Source: a virus. Taken from it: DNA of 20,429 bases. Positions 1 to 7,856 of the stretch are shown one piece after another. The position numbers and the translations under genes were made by a program. Where the stretch lies: positions 1 to 20,429 of the IMG/VR virus record IMGVR_UViG_3300033153_003960, one strand, 5' to 3'. The notes under the pieces were generated by a model. The model was not told where the DNA came from. It searched no databases and saw only the letters and a program-made list of their open reading frames with translations. Position 1 is the stretch's first letter. Each line of letters opens with the position of its first letter.

Positions 1-585
1 GACATTGACGCCGACTTAGTGGCGACGATGAGCGACGAACTCACAGCCGGTATCGACCGCGAGATTCTTGGAACTGCTTTTAATGCAGTCGAGCCTGAAG
101 CTCGCGTTAAGTGGGATCGTGCGACTCCAAGTGGGATTTCTGATCCAGATCACCTCAAGTCACTCACGATTCAAATGAGTCGCGCCAGCCAGTTTATTCA
201 CCGGCGCACCCAACAGGGCGCTGCGAACTGGGCCGTGACTTCAAGCGAATTCGCTGCGTTGCTTAACACGATGGACGGCTTCCAGGCTGTCGATGAAGGC
301 CATGTCTACCAGGGCGGAATCGTCCGGGGCGGCGTTCTGAATCGTCAGTGGGTTGTCTACATTGACCCGCAGTTCCCAGCCGACAAGATCCTTATGGGTC
401 ACCAGGGCTCCTCGATTCTCGACACCGGGATCATCTACAGTCCATATATCCCAATGGAGATCACTCCTCCGTTCGTTGATCCGAACGACTTCACGATTCG
501 TCGTGCCGTGCGGACCCGTCACAAGGTGACATTGGTTAGACCTGAGTTCTTCTCAATCGTCGACGCCGACAACATGACTAACTGA
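1..585 (+). CDS. Major capsid protein, T4 gp23-like, C-terminal part (5' end outside window)
   Basis: The frame is open from base 1, so only the last ~194 residues are seen. The fragment reads like the C-terminal part of a T4 gp23-family major capsid protein: a helical stretch rich in Ala and Arg, then GHQGSSILDTGIIYSPYIPM, which resembles the conserved glycine-rich loop followed by 'PYvPl' in gp23, then a beta-rich tail ending with the RPEFFSIVDADNMTN segment. Gp23 forms the hexameric shell lattice and in T4 is matured by the prohead protease gp21. The gene is followed after 30 bases by a strong terminator, as expected for the most highly expressed late gene. The family call is from motif recognition only. 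An internal GTG/ATG start is unlikely because codons before it are also coding-like. Confidence 0.75.
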   Translation, partial: DIDADLVATMSDELTAGIDREILGTAFNAVEPEARVKWDRATPSGISDPDHLKSLTIQMSRASQFIHRRTQQGAANWAVTSSEFAALLNTMDGFQAVDEGHVYQGGIVRGGVLNRQWVVYIDPQFPADKILMGHQGSSILDTGIIYSPYIPMEITPPFVDPNDFTIRRAVRTRHKVTLVRPEFFSIVDADNMTN

Positions 586-614
586 TTCGCGTAAGGCGAT
601 CGGAAACAACCATG

Positions 615-653
615 GAGGCGTGGCGGCAACAACCGCCGCGCCTTCTTGTGTTT
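615..653 (+). terminator. Rho-independent terminator after the capsid gene
   Basis: A 10-bp stem (617-626 pairs with 633-642, one G-T pair) has a six-base CAACAA loop and is followed by a T-rich tail at 643-653. It lies 30 bases after the capsid stop codon. A GTG-initiated extension of the next gene would run through this stem, which argues for the ATG at 665 instead. Confidence 0.8.
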
Positions 654-664
654 CTGGAGGGTTG

Positions 665-865
665 ATGGAGAGAACACCGCTTTTGTTGATTGAGGGTAGA
701 CTAGAGGAGTCGGCAGGGTTGACTGCGCTGATACAAGCTCAGGGACAACTGGTGAACAGCCAGGGTTATCTAATCGGTATTAACGCCCCGAAGAGAAAGA
801 TTGATGCGGTAAATCAAGCTCTGCGATGTATTGCAAGGGCTATTGCTGCTTTACGCAGGAGGTAA
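665..865 (+). CDS. Small protein of unknown function
   Basis: The product has 66 residues, starting at the ATG at 665 with GGAGG at 656-660 upstream. An in-frame GTG at 620 is rejected because it lies in the capsid terminator. The protein has a short beta-like N-terminus (PLLLIEGRL), a central glycine-containing segment (SQGYLIGINAP) and a basic amphipathic C-terminal helix ending in ARAIAALRRR. I recognise no family. It is the first gene of the run that follows the capsid terminator, and the next gene begins seven bases after its stop. Confidence 0.6.
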   Translation: MERTPLLLIEGRLEESAGLTALIQAQGQLVNSQGYLIGINAPKRKIDAVNQALRCIARAIAALRRR

Positions 866-871
866 TTGACA

Positions 872-1069
872 ATGACGTTAAATAGGGCGAAACTGGAGTT
901 GTTGTCGGAGACGAAACCCTATGTTGTGGGGGACGAGGACGAGGCTTGGTTCAAGTGGTTTCATAAAGGATTTGAAGCTGCGAAGAAAAGAAAGCCCAGG
1001 CGGCCAACGGGTGTTCCTCGGGAGTTTAAGTCAGATTGGTTAAATGGCTGGGATTCTTACGAAGATTGA
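872..1069 (+). CDS. Small RMF-like basic protein (tentative)
   Basis: The product has 65 residues. The ATG at 872 is preceded by a perfect AGGAGG at 857-862 with nine-base spacing; an alternative TTG at 866 is too close to that site. The second half (FHKGFEAAKKRKPRRPTGV...WLNGWDSYED) has the layout of ribosome modulation factor: an aromatic/Gly-x-x-Ala motif, a basic Pro-containing middle and a terminal W-L-x-G-W. RMF drives dimerisation of 70S ribosomes in stationary-phase bacteria. Similar short G-x-x-A...GW proteins are common in phage genomes, so the likeness may not reflect function. The sequence supports a real gene; the function is a guess. Confidence 0.6.
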   Translation: MTLNRAKLELLSETKPYVVGDEDEAWFKWFHKGFEAAKKRKPRRPTGVPREFKSDWLNGWDSYED

Positions 1070-1090
1070 TAATGGTGAAGGGTTGACCCT

Positions 1091-1849
1091 ATGGGCATGA
1101 CAACCGAAGAAGTGAAAGCATATGTCATTCGCAAGCTAGGCGGCGGGATTGAAGACGTTGAGCTTACTGATGAGCATATGAGCGATATCATTAAAGATAC
1201 AAATCGTTGGTTTGCGTTTCGTGCGGGTCAGAAAGCATTCGTCCGACTTCAAGGGATTCAGGGTAAGACTGATTACATCTTGCCTCAATTTGCTATCGAA
1301 GTTTTGAATGTGAGAACAACGTCTCGCGCTTTTCAGGGCATCGGTCTTGGTACCGATGACTTCTCTTACGCTTACGGCTTTATGTTTGGCTCCTGGTATG
1401 TTGGAAACACTTACGGAGCAGGCTCGAACACCAACTACTCGCAGTCACCCTACCCATACTCAGATCTTGTCCAGCGTCTTCAGTTTTTGGAAACGATTGG
1501 GCGTATCTGGGGGGCAGATCCCGAATGGGATTGGCGGCCCGGATCACGAGAGCTTGTAATTGCTCCTGCTTCGACCATCGAAGGTGATATCATTGTAGAG
1601 GTGTTCACTAGCAATGTAGACCCTCGTGATTTCGATCCAGAGACAGAGGATTTATACCTTCGCTGGGCTATTGCTGAAGCGATGGAGACGCTTGGAGAGA
1701 TCCGACGTAAATACGATTCTTACCCGACTGTTGGCGGAGATAGAGGGATGAACGGGGAAGCACTTGTTGCTGATTCGTTGCAGCGTAAAGAAAAATTAGA
1801 GATTCAAGTGCTTAACAGACTGCGTAGTACGCCTATTGTTCTTGGTTGA
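1091..1849 (+). CDS. Putative neck / head-completion protein (T4 gp13-like)
   Basis: The product has 252 residues, starting at the ATG at 1091 with GAAGGG at 1077-1082 upstream. The N-terminus (VKAYVIRKLGGGIEDVELTDEHMSDIIKDTNRWF) follows the pattern of T4-like neck protein gp13, in which a short helix, 'LGaPvxxvelxddq' and a long helix open the protein. The middle is Tyr/Ser/Gly-rich (residues ~95-120: YAYGFMFGSWYVGNTYGAGS). The C-terminal half (FTSNVDPRDFDPETEDLYLRWAIAEAMETLGEIRRKY) is a mixed strand-helix domain. In T4-like phages gp13 and gp14 seal the filled head before the tail joins. Position after the capsid gene and before gp14/gp15/sheath candidates supports this call, which rests on pattern memory rather than a search. 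Confidence 0.55.
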   Translation: MGMTTEEVKAYVIRKLGGGIEDVELTDEHMSDIIKDTNRWFAFRAGQKAFVRLQGIQGKTDYILPQFAIEVLNVRTTSRAFQGIGLGTDDFSYAYGFMFGSWYVGNTYGAGSNTNYSQSPYPYSDLVQRLQFLETIGRIWGADPEWDWRPGSRELVIAPASTIEGDIIVEVFTSNVDPRDFDPETEDLYLRWAIAEAMETLGEIRRKYDSYPTVGGDRGMNGEALVADSLQRKEKLEIQVLNRLRSTPIVLG

Positions 1850-1851
1850 CA

Positions 1852-1860
1852 TGATATACT
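1852..1860 (+). promoter_or_regulatory. Possible extended -10 promoter for the 1213-residue gene
   Basis: TG-A-TATACT (1852-1860) matches an extended -10 (TGn followed by 5 of 6 of TATAAT). It lies 30 bases before the ATG at 1891, in one of the few gaps of this operon. No convincing -35 is visible. A similar TGC-TATGAT lies before the gene at 7857. Confidence 0.3.
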
Positions 1861-1890
1861 TCATCAGTCTGTGACTAAAGGATTGAAACA

Positions 1891-4800
1891 ATGAAGCAAA
1901 CACCACTTTTCCGTTCTGATTATAATTCACTCAATTTTGAGCATATGATGAATCAGATTAACGAGGAAGAAATCAACGGGATGGACGACGCCCTGCGATC
2001 GTTGACAGAATACCGTGGGTTTGAGCGACGTCAGACCCCAGAAATGGTGAGGGCTGCGGCACGCGGAGATCTTGATTCTTACTTTAAGGCAGCGGGGATG
2101 GAAGGGCCGGATACCAGAGACCCTTTTAAGCGCAAATTCATGGAGCTTACGCTCCCCCAAATAGCCCGCGATCATGCTAATAAAGCTCAGGCTCCAAGAG
2201 CTAAGTCGGCCAAGTCTCCGCTGGCAAAAAGAACAATGTCAACCAAACCCGGTAAGGCGCGTTATAAAGGACCGTCGAAACGGGGTTTTGGCTACCTGAG
2301 TCTGAGCAAAGCTCTGAAGCGCCTCGCGGGAGGCCCTAAATCGACTAAAGCACGATTAGAACGTGCGGTGGGTACAAAGCTTTACAGTTGGCTTATGGAT
2401 GCAGTATCCAAAGCGAAGCCTGTGAGGATAGGAAAGCGCGGTAAGCCACTGAAGAAGCGTGGCCCGATAACGGCCAAGTCAGCAGCGCAAATAGGCGGCA
2501 AGTTCTTCGGCAAGATGTCGAAAGCTTATCCATTTTCAGATAAGAGTGGTAGATCCCCAAAGAATCGTGATGAGCGTGTAATGAATAAAGCTCATTTCAT
2601 TCGCGGTCTCTCCCTCGCGTATCAATTGCTGGCGAGTAACGTCGGCAGAGCAGACAAGGCCGCAGCGAAGATCTGGCTTGGTGACAAGAAGAAAAAGCTC
2701 CGGCTCTTCGAGTGGCAGTTGATGCGTGACCTGGAGTATCTCGGCGAAGACATCTACGCGACCTTTATGGCTCTAGTAGAGGGCTGCGAGCGGGAGCTTG
2801 AGGAGTGTATTGATAGGCTCGATGTTCTTGAAGAGGGCTCTGAACTAGAAGCAGATTATGAGGACTTGTGTGACACTATTGACATGTTGAGTGAAGGTAA
2901 GCAGTCGCAAGAAGCTCGCGAGCTTGAGCTTTACATTAACAACAACGATGACGCCCCCTACAGGCAGAAGCGCGCAATCTTCAAGAATCTTGCAAAGAAG
3001 AAAAAGAAGGGCCGTTACGACCGCAAGCTGGCCGTCAAGGGAATGATGCACGCGGTTGATAACGGCGCACGGGCTTACACCAAAGAACACGGATCACCCG
3101 GCTCTCGCCCGAAGGACATCTTCCCGCGCAGCGCCCGCACCGAAGTCGCCAACGCGTTCGTCGACGAGTTCGAGGACGAACATGATATCGGCAACGTCGA
3201 CGAGTCTGTCTGGATCGACGAAGACGACCGCGAATACTACGGTGAGGACGCCCCGGAATACATCGACGAGGCTGTCAACTTCAAGGCGGCGGCCAAGGTG
3301 CTTCTGAAGAAGGCCACCGATGCCAAGCGGCCCATCGGCTACACGGGCTACCTACGTGCGGTGATCCAGGGCAACGGCGGACAGGCGACTCACATGCGGA
3401 CATCCAAGACCTACAAGGACGATGCCGGTCAGGCGATGCAAGACCTGATTGACATGGCGGGCAAGGCCAATTATGAAGAGAGCCTCGACGAAGCGAGTGA
3501 TTCGGATAAATATCGCAAGAAGCTTCTTGCTGCCGCATGGAGAGCTACGAATAAAAATTATCGTTCTGGGACACTCCGTAACAATCCGAAGATCATGGTC
3601 ATGAGCAGTGCTGGAACAAGGGCCAAGAATCTTAATGACCTATCTAATGACGAATTGAGAAAAAAGGCCCGTCAGTCGGACCTGGATAAAATAGGCCCCG
3701 CTCCTGTTTCTGAAGCATGGCTTGACGAAGCGGAATTTACCAAAGGACCGGAAGCTTCACTTAAGGCTGCCGAGTTGCGGCGCAAGAAGGCCGAGTGGGA
3801 TGACCTTCCAAGCGTGGCCTACGACCCAGCTTACTTTGACGAGGCTGTGTTGGACGAAGAGACTTTAGCTATCTTCGATATCGTAGAGTCAATGGAGGAG
3901 TCAGATCTCGACCAGTTCCTCGAAGCTATAGACGATATTGAATACGAATACGGACACGACGAAGACCTGTATGAAGAGGTTTTGGAGGAGTTTTTCTCGA
4001 AGCTCAAAGCTTTAGCGTCTAAAGCCAAAAGCATGTGGAAAGGGGCTAAGGAATCGGGCGCGAAGCACGATAAAGGCGAGAGAGCAAAAGAACATAAGCA
4101 AGCGAAAGCTCACCATAAACGCCAGGAGAGAGAACGCAAACACGCGAGGAACAAAGAAGCCGGTTCAGCAGCCGGTGGCACCAAGATGAGCAAGAGCGGC
4201 AAGAAGAAGCTGCATCAGAAACTCAAAGATTGCAAAGGCTCAATCAGAAAAGTATTTGGGCACCCTTATTGCCACGATAAGTCTTCCAAAAGCAATAAAG
4301 CGCGCAAGAAAGCGCGCGAGCAGGATAAGCGCAAGAAGGCTATGGAAAAGGTGAAGGCCATTAGGCGACGCAGAGGTAAAGCAGGGCGACGCAGAGGTAA
4401 AGCAGGGGCCGATGGCCGTAGCATAAGGCCCGCTGCTGCTTACAACCCGGCTTACTTCGATGAGGGTGTGATGCAAGAGGATCTTCGGCTCAATCAGTCT
4501 GATAAGAAAGTAATTCGGGCGTTTCTTAACGGGCAGGCGTTGAGCAGCAACAAGCTCTCAACCAACGGCAGGTCTCTCGACATCAGCGGGATGGGTGGCA
4601 AAGGAGCCGCTACACGCCGTGACAACGGCATGATTGCGCTCCACGACCTTGGATCACGATCAGGCGAGACGGTTCACCGCGCAGTCAAGAAGCTAGCCCC
4701 AGGCGGCATGGTGGAAGGCAAAGATCTGGTGGGGATGCTTCGCTCGCATTTGCCAAGCGAAGCGAAGGTCAAGGGCCAGTATGAAAAAGGTGTTTATTCA

Positions 4801-5532
4801 TACGAAGAAGCGGCGAAATATCTCAAGATGCACGGCTATTCATCAGTGAAGATCAAAAAAGCACTTGCCGAGAGTACTAAGTCGGATTGGCGGCTAGAGC
4901 AGTTCAAGCTCCGCAAGGAACTATCCAACGGCGCGATCATCTCCACAGTCAACGCCTTTGGAACCTACGAGACCTTGGTGTTCGCTAAAGGCGAGAGACG
5001 GCTTGAGATCGACGGCAGCAGATACAACGGCAAATCGTCAGCGGTCAAAGGTCACCATAAGTTCGTGGCAAAGTGGAAGAGGAAGTCTGCGGCAGACGTT
5101 GCCAAGGCGTTTTCCTCACGGAACCGCAACGAAAGCGCCGAAGGCGATCTGAGTATGGGCTATCTGCTCGGCGAGGGTCTTACAACGGAGAATATCGACG
5201 CGGTGGACAAGGCCATAGGAGCCTATGGGTTGCTTAATGAGACCACGTTGACTCTTCCTGCGGAGTATTCCGATGGACGCTCTGCGCGCTCTCTCGCAGA
5301 AGGTCATGACTATCACAAGCTCGGCGCAGAGCTTCAGCATTGGAACAAGGGCGAAGGCTCGCCGGTGCATAAGGTTGGATCGATGTTGTTTGCTGGACGC
5401 AAGCCGTGGCGCAAAGATGTCTGCGATGCTGTTGAAGAACTTCAAGCCATGATGATGAGTCCCAGCTATGGTGAGCATGAGCAAGAGCTTCGCTCGATCA
5501 TCTCGCGTCTTCGCAGCGTATGTTTGGGTTAA
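1891..5532 (+). CDS. Giant charged protein, candidate internal head (polyprotein-like) protein
   Basis: The product has 1213 residues, starting at the ATG at 1891 with AAAGGA at 1877-1882. No enzymatic domain is recognised. It alternates Lys/Arg-rich, histone-like blocks (roughly residues 95-220, 365-385 and 710-840) with acidic helical blocks (285-345, 415-465, 650-705). A motif A-Y-[DN]-P-A-Y-F-D-E-[AG]-V occurs at 643-653 and 850-860, each after a basic block and before an acidic or polar one. There are many (L/I/F)-x-E followed by A/G sites (295-298, 313-316, 333-336, 458-461, 532-535, 611-614, 649-652, 856-859, 1093-1096, 1135-1138), like T4 prohead-protease sites. Residues 826-839 hold a duplicated RRRGKAG. 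Codon use shifts to G/C-ending near 3000-3470. Its place between neck and connector genes and its high charge suggest DNA-associated proteins packaged in the head. This is inference; the protein could instead be a large structural or injected protein. Confidence 0.7.
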   Translation: MKQTPLFRSDYNSLNFEHMMNQINEEEINGMDDALRSLTEYRGFERRQTPEMVRAAARGDLDSYFKAAGMEGPDTRDPFKRKFMELTLPQIARDHANKAQAPRAKSAKSPLAKRTMSTKPGKARYKGPSKRGFGYLSLSKALKRLAGGPKSTKARLERAVGTKLYSWLMDAVSKAKPVRIGKRGKPLKKRGPITAKSAAQIGGKFFGKMSKAYPFSDKSGRSPKNRDERVMNKAHFIRGLSLAYQLLASNVGRADKAAAKIWLGDKKKKLRLFEWQLMRDLEYLGEDIYATFMALVEGCERELEECIDRLDVLEEGSELEADYEDLCDTIDMLSEGKQSQEARELELYINNNDDAPYRQKRAIFKNLAKKKKKGRYDRKLAVKGMMHAVDNGARAYTKEHGSPGSRPKDIFPRSARTEVANAFVDEFEDEHDIGNVDESVWIDEDDREYYGEDAPEYIDEAVNFKAAAKVLLKKATDAKRPIGYTGYLRAVIQGNGGQATHMRTSKTYKDDAGQAMQDLIDMAGKANYEESLDEASDSDKYRKKLLAAAWRATNKNYRSGTLRNNPKIMVMSSAGTRAKNLNDLSNDELRKKARQSDLDKIGPAPVSEAWLDEAEFTKGPEASLKAAELRRKKAEWDDLPSVAYDPAYFDEAVLDEETLAIFDIVESMEESDLDQFLEAIDDIEYEYGHDEDLYEEVLEEFFSKLKALASKAKSMWKGAKESGAKHDKGERAKEHKQAKAHHKRQERERKHARNKEAGSAAGGTKMSKSGKKKLHQKLKDCKGSIRKVFGHPYCHDKSSKSNKARKKAREQDKRKKAMEKVKAIRRRRGKAGRRRGKAGADGRSIRPAAAYNPAYFDEGVMQEDLRLNQSDKKVIRAFLNGQALSSNKLSTNGRSLDISGMGGKGAATRRDNGMIALHDLGSRSGETVHRAVKKLAPGGMVEGKDLVGMLRSHLPSEAKVKGQYEKGVYSYEEAAKYLKMHGYSSVKIKKALAESTKSDWRLEQFKLRKELSNGAIISTVNAFGTYETLVFAKGERRLEIDGSRYNGKSSAVKGHHKFVAKWKRKSAADVAKAFSSRNRNESAEGDLSMGYLLGEGLTTENIDAVDKAIGAYGLLNETTLTLPAEYSDGRSARSLAEGHDYHKLGAELQHWNKGEGSPVHKVGSMLFAGRKPWRKDVCDAVEELQAMMMSPSYGEHEQELRSIISRLRSVCLG
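4364..4405 (+). repeat. Perfect 21-bp tandem duplication inside the giant gene
   Basis: Two identical 21-bp units (4364-4384 and 4385-4405) each encode RRRGKAG. The duplication keeps the frame and lengthens the basic block just before the second AYNPAYFDEGV motif. It looks recent because no base differs between the copies. Confidence 0.9.
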
Positions 5533-5535
5533 GCA

Positions 5536-5949
5536 ATGCCGAAGACACTTGAACCGTTGTATGGTCTTAACGCTTGGGCCGCAATTCGCGACCCGGAGTC
5601 GATGCCGTACTACATGAAGCGTGGAATCGCGTCATTGATCTGGAGAGAAAACGGAAAATCTGAAAAAGCATATATACCAGGGGTAAGCAGTGAGCAGTTT
5701 ATCAAGGCTTTCAACATCATCGGTGCGTCTCTTGTGGATAATAAGGCTTTGAAGAGACCGGATAGTGTTCAAGGCGTCTTGGATTTGACTGTTGAAGGCG
5801 AAGCAAAGCAAATATTATTGAAGAAGCCTCGCACTAAATCAGAACGAGATCGTTTGAAACGCGCCCGGAGTGCTGTAAAATATCTGGACTCCGTGCTATC
5901 ACAATTAAAAGAAGACCTCGAAGCAGGGGTCATCAAGGAGAAGACATGA
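5536..5949 (+). CDS. Protein of unknown function in head/neck operon
   Basis: The product has 137 residues. The ATG at 5536 begins three bases after the giant gene's stop, with only a weak upstream GGGTTA, so translation may depend on coupling. The stop overlaps the next start (ATGA at 5946-5949). The N-terminus (LYGLNAWAAIRDPESMPYYMKRGIASLIWRENGKSEKAYIPGVSSEQF) looks like a small mixed fold. The C-terminal third is a basic helix with regular charge (KPRTKSERDRLKRARSAV...QLKEDLEAGV), possibly a coiled coil. No family is recognised. Coupling on both sides suggests it works with the two charged proteins around it. Confidence 0.65.
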   Translation: MPKTLEPLYGLNAWAAIRDPESMPYYMKRGIASLIWRENGKSEKAYIPGVSSEQFIKAFNIIGASLVDNKALKRPDSVQGVLDLTVEGEAKQILLKKPRTKSERDRLKRARSAVKYLDSVLSQLKEDLEAGVIKEKT

Positions 5950-6749
5950 GCACTCTGCGACAACTATTCGAGGAAGCTCTCACCGAGAAGATCGGCTCGT
6001 TCGACAACAACTTGGCGAATGTTCAGGGCTACCAGAAAACCCTCATCACTGGCGGCCAATGGCACGGTGCTCCCCTCGCTGCTGACGGCAAGCACCAAGG
6101 CAAGAGGACGCCAAACCCGTATCACGACGAGCTTGGTAAGTTCTCACAGAAGGACGACGCAACGTCGATGTCTTGGGGGCGTGGCCTCCGCAAGGCCAAG
6201 ATGGATGGCGGCGAGCCATCGGACACCTCCAAGAAAGCGGGCCGGACCTCGGGCAGCGGCAAGATATACACGTCCAATAAGACAAAAGGTTACCGTGCGG
6301 TCGCTTGGGCCAAAGGCCCGAGCCCGGATCGCATTCTCGCTCGCACCGGCAAGACCCGCGCGAACTCGCTACCGATGGCATCTCCAAGCGCCTCGAAGAA
6401 GCACCTTATGAACCTGATTAAAGGCAAAGGTAAAGTGAACATCAGAGCAGCTAGGAAAGCGAAAGCTGCGGCTGCTGGTGCTGGTGGACGCAAGGCCAAG
6501 AAGGGCGCGAAGCAAGCGGCCTACTACAACCCGGCTTTCGTCGAGGCGCAGGAACTGTTCATGGCACGGCTCATGGAAGGCGCGGAAACGCATCCTCTTG
6601 AGCACGTTGACTACGCCCGCAACGCTATCCAAGAAGCTCTTCAGGCATTGATTTCTATGCCTGACGCCGAAGATTACGATGAGATCGTAGAGTCTGCTGA
6701 AGCACTTGCTGAGATCGACGAATTTCTGGATTACAGCGACGAGGGCTGA
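5946..6749 (+). CDS. Basic protein with NPxHDxxGxF motif and shared NPAFVEA motif; candidate internal head protein
   Basis: The product has 267 residues. The ATG at 5946 has AAGGAG at 5935-5940 and overlaps the previous stop by four bases. The N-terminal MSTLRQLFEEAL resembles the T4 capsid-targeting peptide of internal proteins (M-x-T-x-x-x-F-x-x-E-A). Residues 57-66 (NPYHDELGKF) match the NPxHDxxGxF box common in phage head-morphogenesis proteins. A Lys/Ala/Gly-rich block (~160-190) then leads into AAYYNPAFVEAQ (191-202), a variant of the motif repeated in the giant protein. The C-terminal ~65 residues are acidic and helical. Candidate protease-like sites are LFE/EA at 7-11, FVE-A at 198-201, LME-G at 209-212 and IQE-A at 228-231. 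Its codons are more G/C-ending than those of the gene before it. Function is inferred only. Confidence 0.65.
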   Translation: MSTLRQLFEEALTEKIGSFDNNLANVQGYQKTLITGGQWHGAPLAADGKHQGKRTPNPYHDELGKFSQKDDATSMSWGRGLRKAKMDGGEPSDTSKKAGRTSGSGKIYTSNKTKGYRAVAWAKGPSPDRILARTGKTRANSLPMASPSASKKHLMNLIKGKGKVNIRAARKAKAAAAGAGGRKAKKGAKQAAYYNPAFVEAQELFMARLMEGAETHPLEHVDYARNAIQEALQALISMPDAEDYDEIVESAEALAEIDEFLDYSDEG

Positions 6750-6776
6750 TTGCAGTCCCTCACAAGGGGCTGACCC

Positions 6777-7442
6777 GTGCCTGAGATCAACCAAGTCCCT
6801 GGTTTCAGGGATACGTTCTTCGGACCCGCAGGTAAAAATTACATCGACCGGATCAACCGGGATGTAACGCGGGTTCGGGGAATAAACTGTCTCTACTATC
6901 CCCTGCTAGATCAGTCTAAACGCACTGATGGGATCAAGCCTCTGGCCGACAAGCCGGATCTTGGTCCTTTTGACGTTCGACGACATTCCGGCGACCCTCT
7001 TTATGGTGAAGCATCGGTCGTGCGCCGTCGCGTTGATTCTGTCGTGCGGGAAATTGAGCCTGCGTGGGCTTACGGTGAACCTATTGCAGTTCGTGGAGTC
7101 GCGTTCACCCCTGGCTCAGACGAGCAGCCGGATGAGCGCGGAACGATATACAATCGCACCCTTACCTTTCACCTTGCACGGGTGATCGCGGACGAGTGCG
7201 GCCAGAATTCTTATTTGAATCGTCCGATGCGCCCAAGACAAGGCGACGTGATACAATTTACTGAGTTACTAGATGGATACTTTGAAGCAAACGATGTATC
7301 ACGAGACGATAGCAGGTTCGGCGGGACAGGGTTTTTTGCTGTTTATAGTTTTGAATTAACACAGACTGGTAAGTTCATCGCATCCAGGAAAGTCTTACCT
7401 GGGTATGGAACACCGGTGCCGGAGGATACAGATGGATCTTAG
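6777..7442 (+). CDS. Putative neck / connector protein (possibly T4 gp14-like)
   Basis: The product has 221 residues, from a GTG at 6777 preceded by AAGGGG at 6765-6770. The N-terminus (FFGPAGKNYIDRINRDVTRVRGINCLYYPLLDQSKRTDGI) recalls the start of T4-like neck protein gp14, where a helix is followed by a 'G-x-x-x-x-Y-x-P' strand. The middle (VVRREIEPAWAYGEPIAVRGVAF) and the segment near 160-175 (RQGDVIQFTELLDGYFEANDV) are beta-rich, as in connector proteins that bridge portal and tail. The end (FFAVYSFELTQTGKFIASRKVLPGYG) is also strand-forming. Position between a gp13-like gene and tail-completion/sheath genes fits gp14. Sequence similarity alone is weak. The next gene overlaps its 3' end by 11 bases. 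Confidence 0.5.
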   Translation: MPEINQVPGFRDTFFGPAGKNYIDRINRDVTRVRGINCLYYPLLDQSKRTDGIKPLADKPDLGPFDVRRHSGDPLYGEASVVRRRVDSVVREIEPAWAYGEPIAVRGVAFTPGSDEQPDERGTIYNRTLTFHLARVIADECGQNSYLNRPMRPRQGDVIQFTELLDGYFEANDVSRDDSRFGGTGFFAVYSFELTQTGKFIASRKVLPGYGTPVPEDTDGS

Positions 7443-7812
7443 TAGAACACCTCTTCAAAGCTTAGGCGAAAGACGCTCGATGTCGACTAGCCGGAGGATA
7501 AAACTCTCTCGGACAATGCGTGCAATGAAGGCTCGGTTGAGTGCTGTTCATAAAAAACCAGCGGTTATTCGCAAGGGTCAGATTTCTCGTCGGAGGAACA
7601 AAGCGTTGAACAAGGTGAGTACTTCCGGTGGCCTTATGCGGAGAGGAGCAGCGAAAATCTGGAACCGGATAAAGAGGATCGCTCAGAAGCGGGTGGGTAC
7701 AGGGATCTTCTCGCGGTGGCGGCGTAAAGCTGATGATATGGATTACGTGACCAAGGTCGAGGCTTACGAGTCTCTCGTTGAGTATTTGCAGGAGAGTCGT
7801 GCTTCAAGGTAG
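7432..7812 (+). CDS. Small, strongly basic protein of unknown function
   Basis: The product has 126 residues. I chose the ATG at 7432, which has GGAGG at 7421-7425 with six-base spacing; an in-frame ATG at 7405 has no such site and would overlap the upstream gene by 38 bases. Residues 1-100 are extremely Arg/Lys-rich (for example SRRIKLSRTMRAMKARL and GQISRRRNKALNKV) with almost no acidic residues. The last ~26 residues are acidic or neutral and helical (DDMDYVTKVEAYESLVEYLQE). This basic body plus acidic C-terminal helix echoes the blocks of the giant protein. It may bind nucleic acid or be packaged in the head. No family is recognised. Confidence 0.6.
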   Translation: MDLSRTPLQSLGERRSMSTSRRIKLSRTMRAMKARLSAVHKKPAVIRKGQISRRRNKALNKVSTSGGLMRRGAAKIWNRIKRIAQKRVGTGIFSRWRRKADDMDYVTKVEAYESLVEYLQESRASR

Positions 7813-7814
7813 TA

Positions 7815-7823
7815 TGCTATGAT
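7815..7823 (+). promoter_or_regulatory. Possible extended -10 promoter before the gene at 7857
   Basis: TG-C-TATGAT (7815-7823) is an extended -10-like site in the 44-base gap after the stop at 7812. It lies 34 bases before the ATG at 7857, an arrangement like that at 1852-1860. No -35 is evident, so this is only suggestive. Confidence 0.25.
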
Positions 7824-7856
7824 TGGCGCACCTAAAGAAGAACAAGGAGTCTCACA

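Noticed and set aside
620-664. GTG-started extension of the small gene at 665
   Set aside because: It would translate through the stem of the capsid terminator, and the ATG at 665 has a good GGAGG.
5116-5484. 122-residue minus frame inside the giant gene
   Set aside because: It has no ribosome site and lies within a continuous + gene; treated as a shadow frame.
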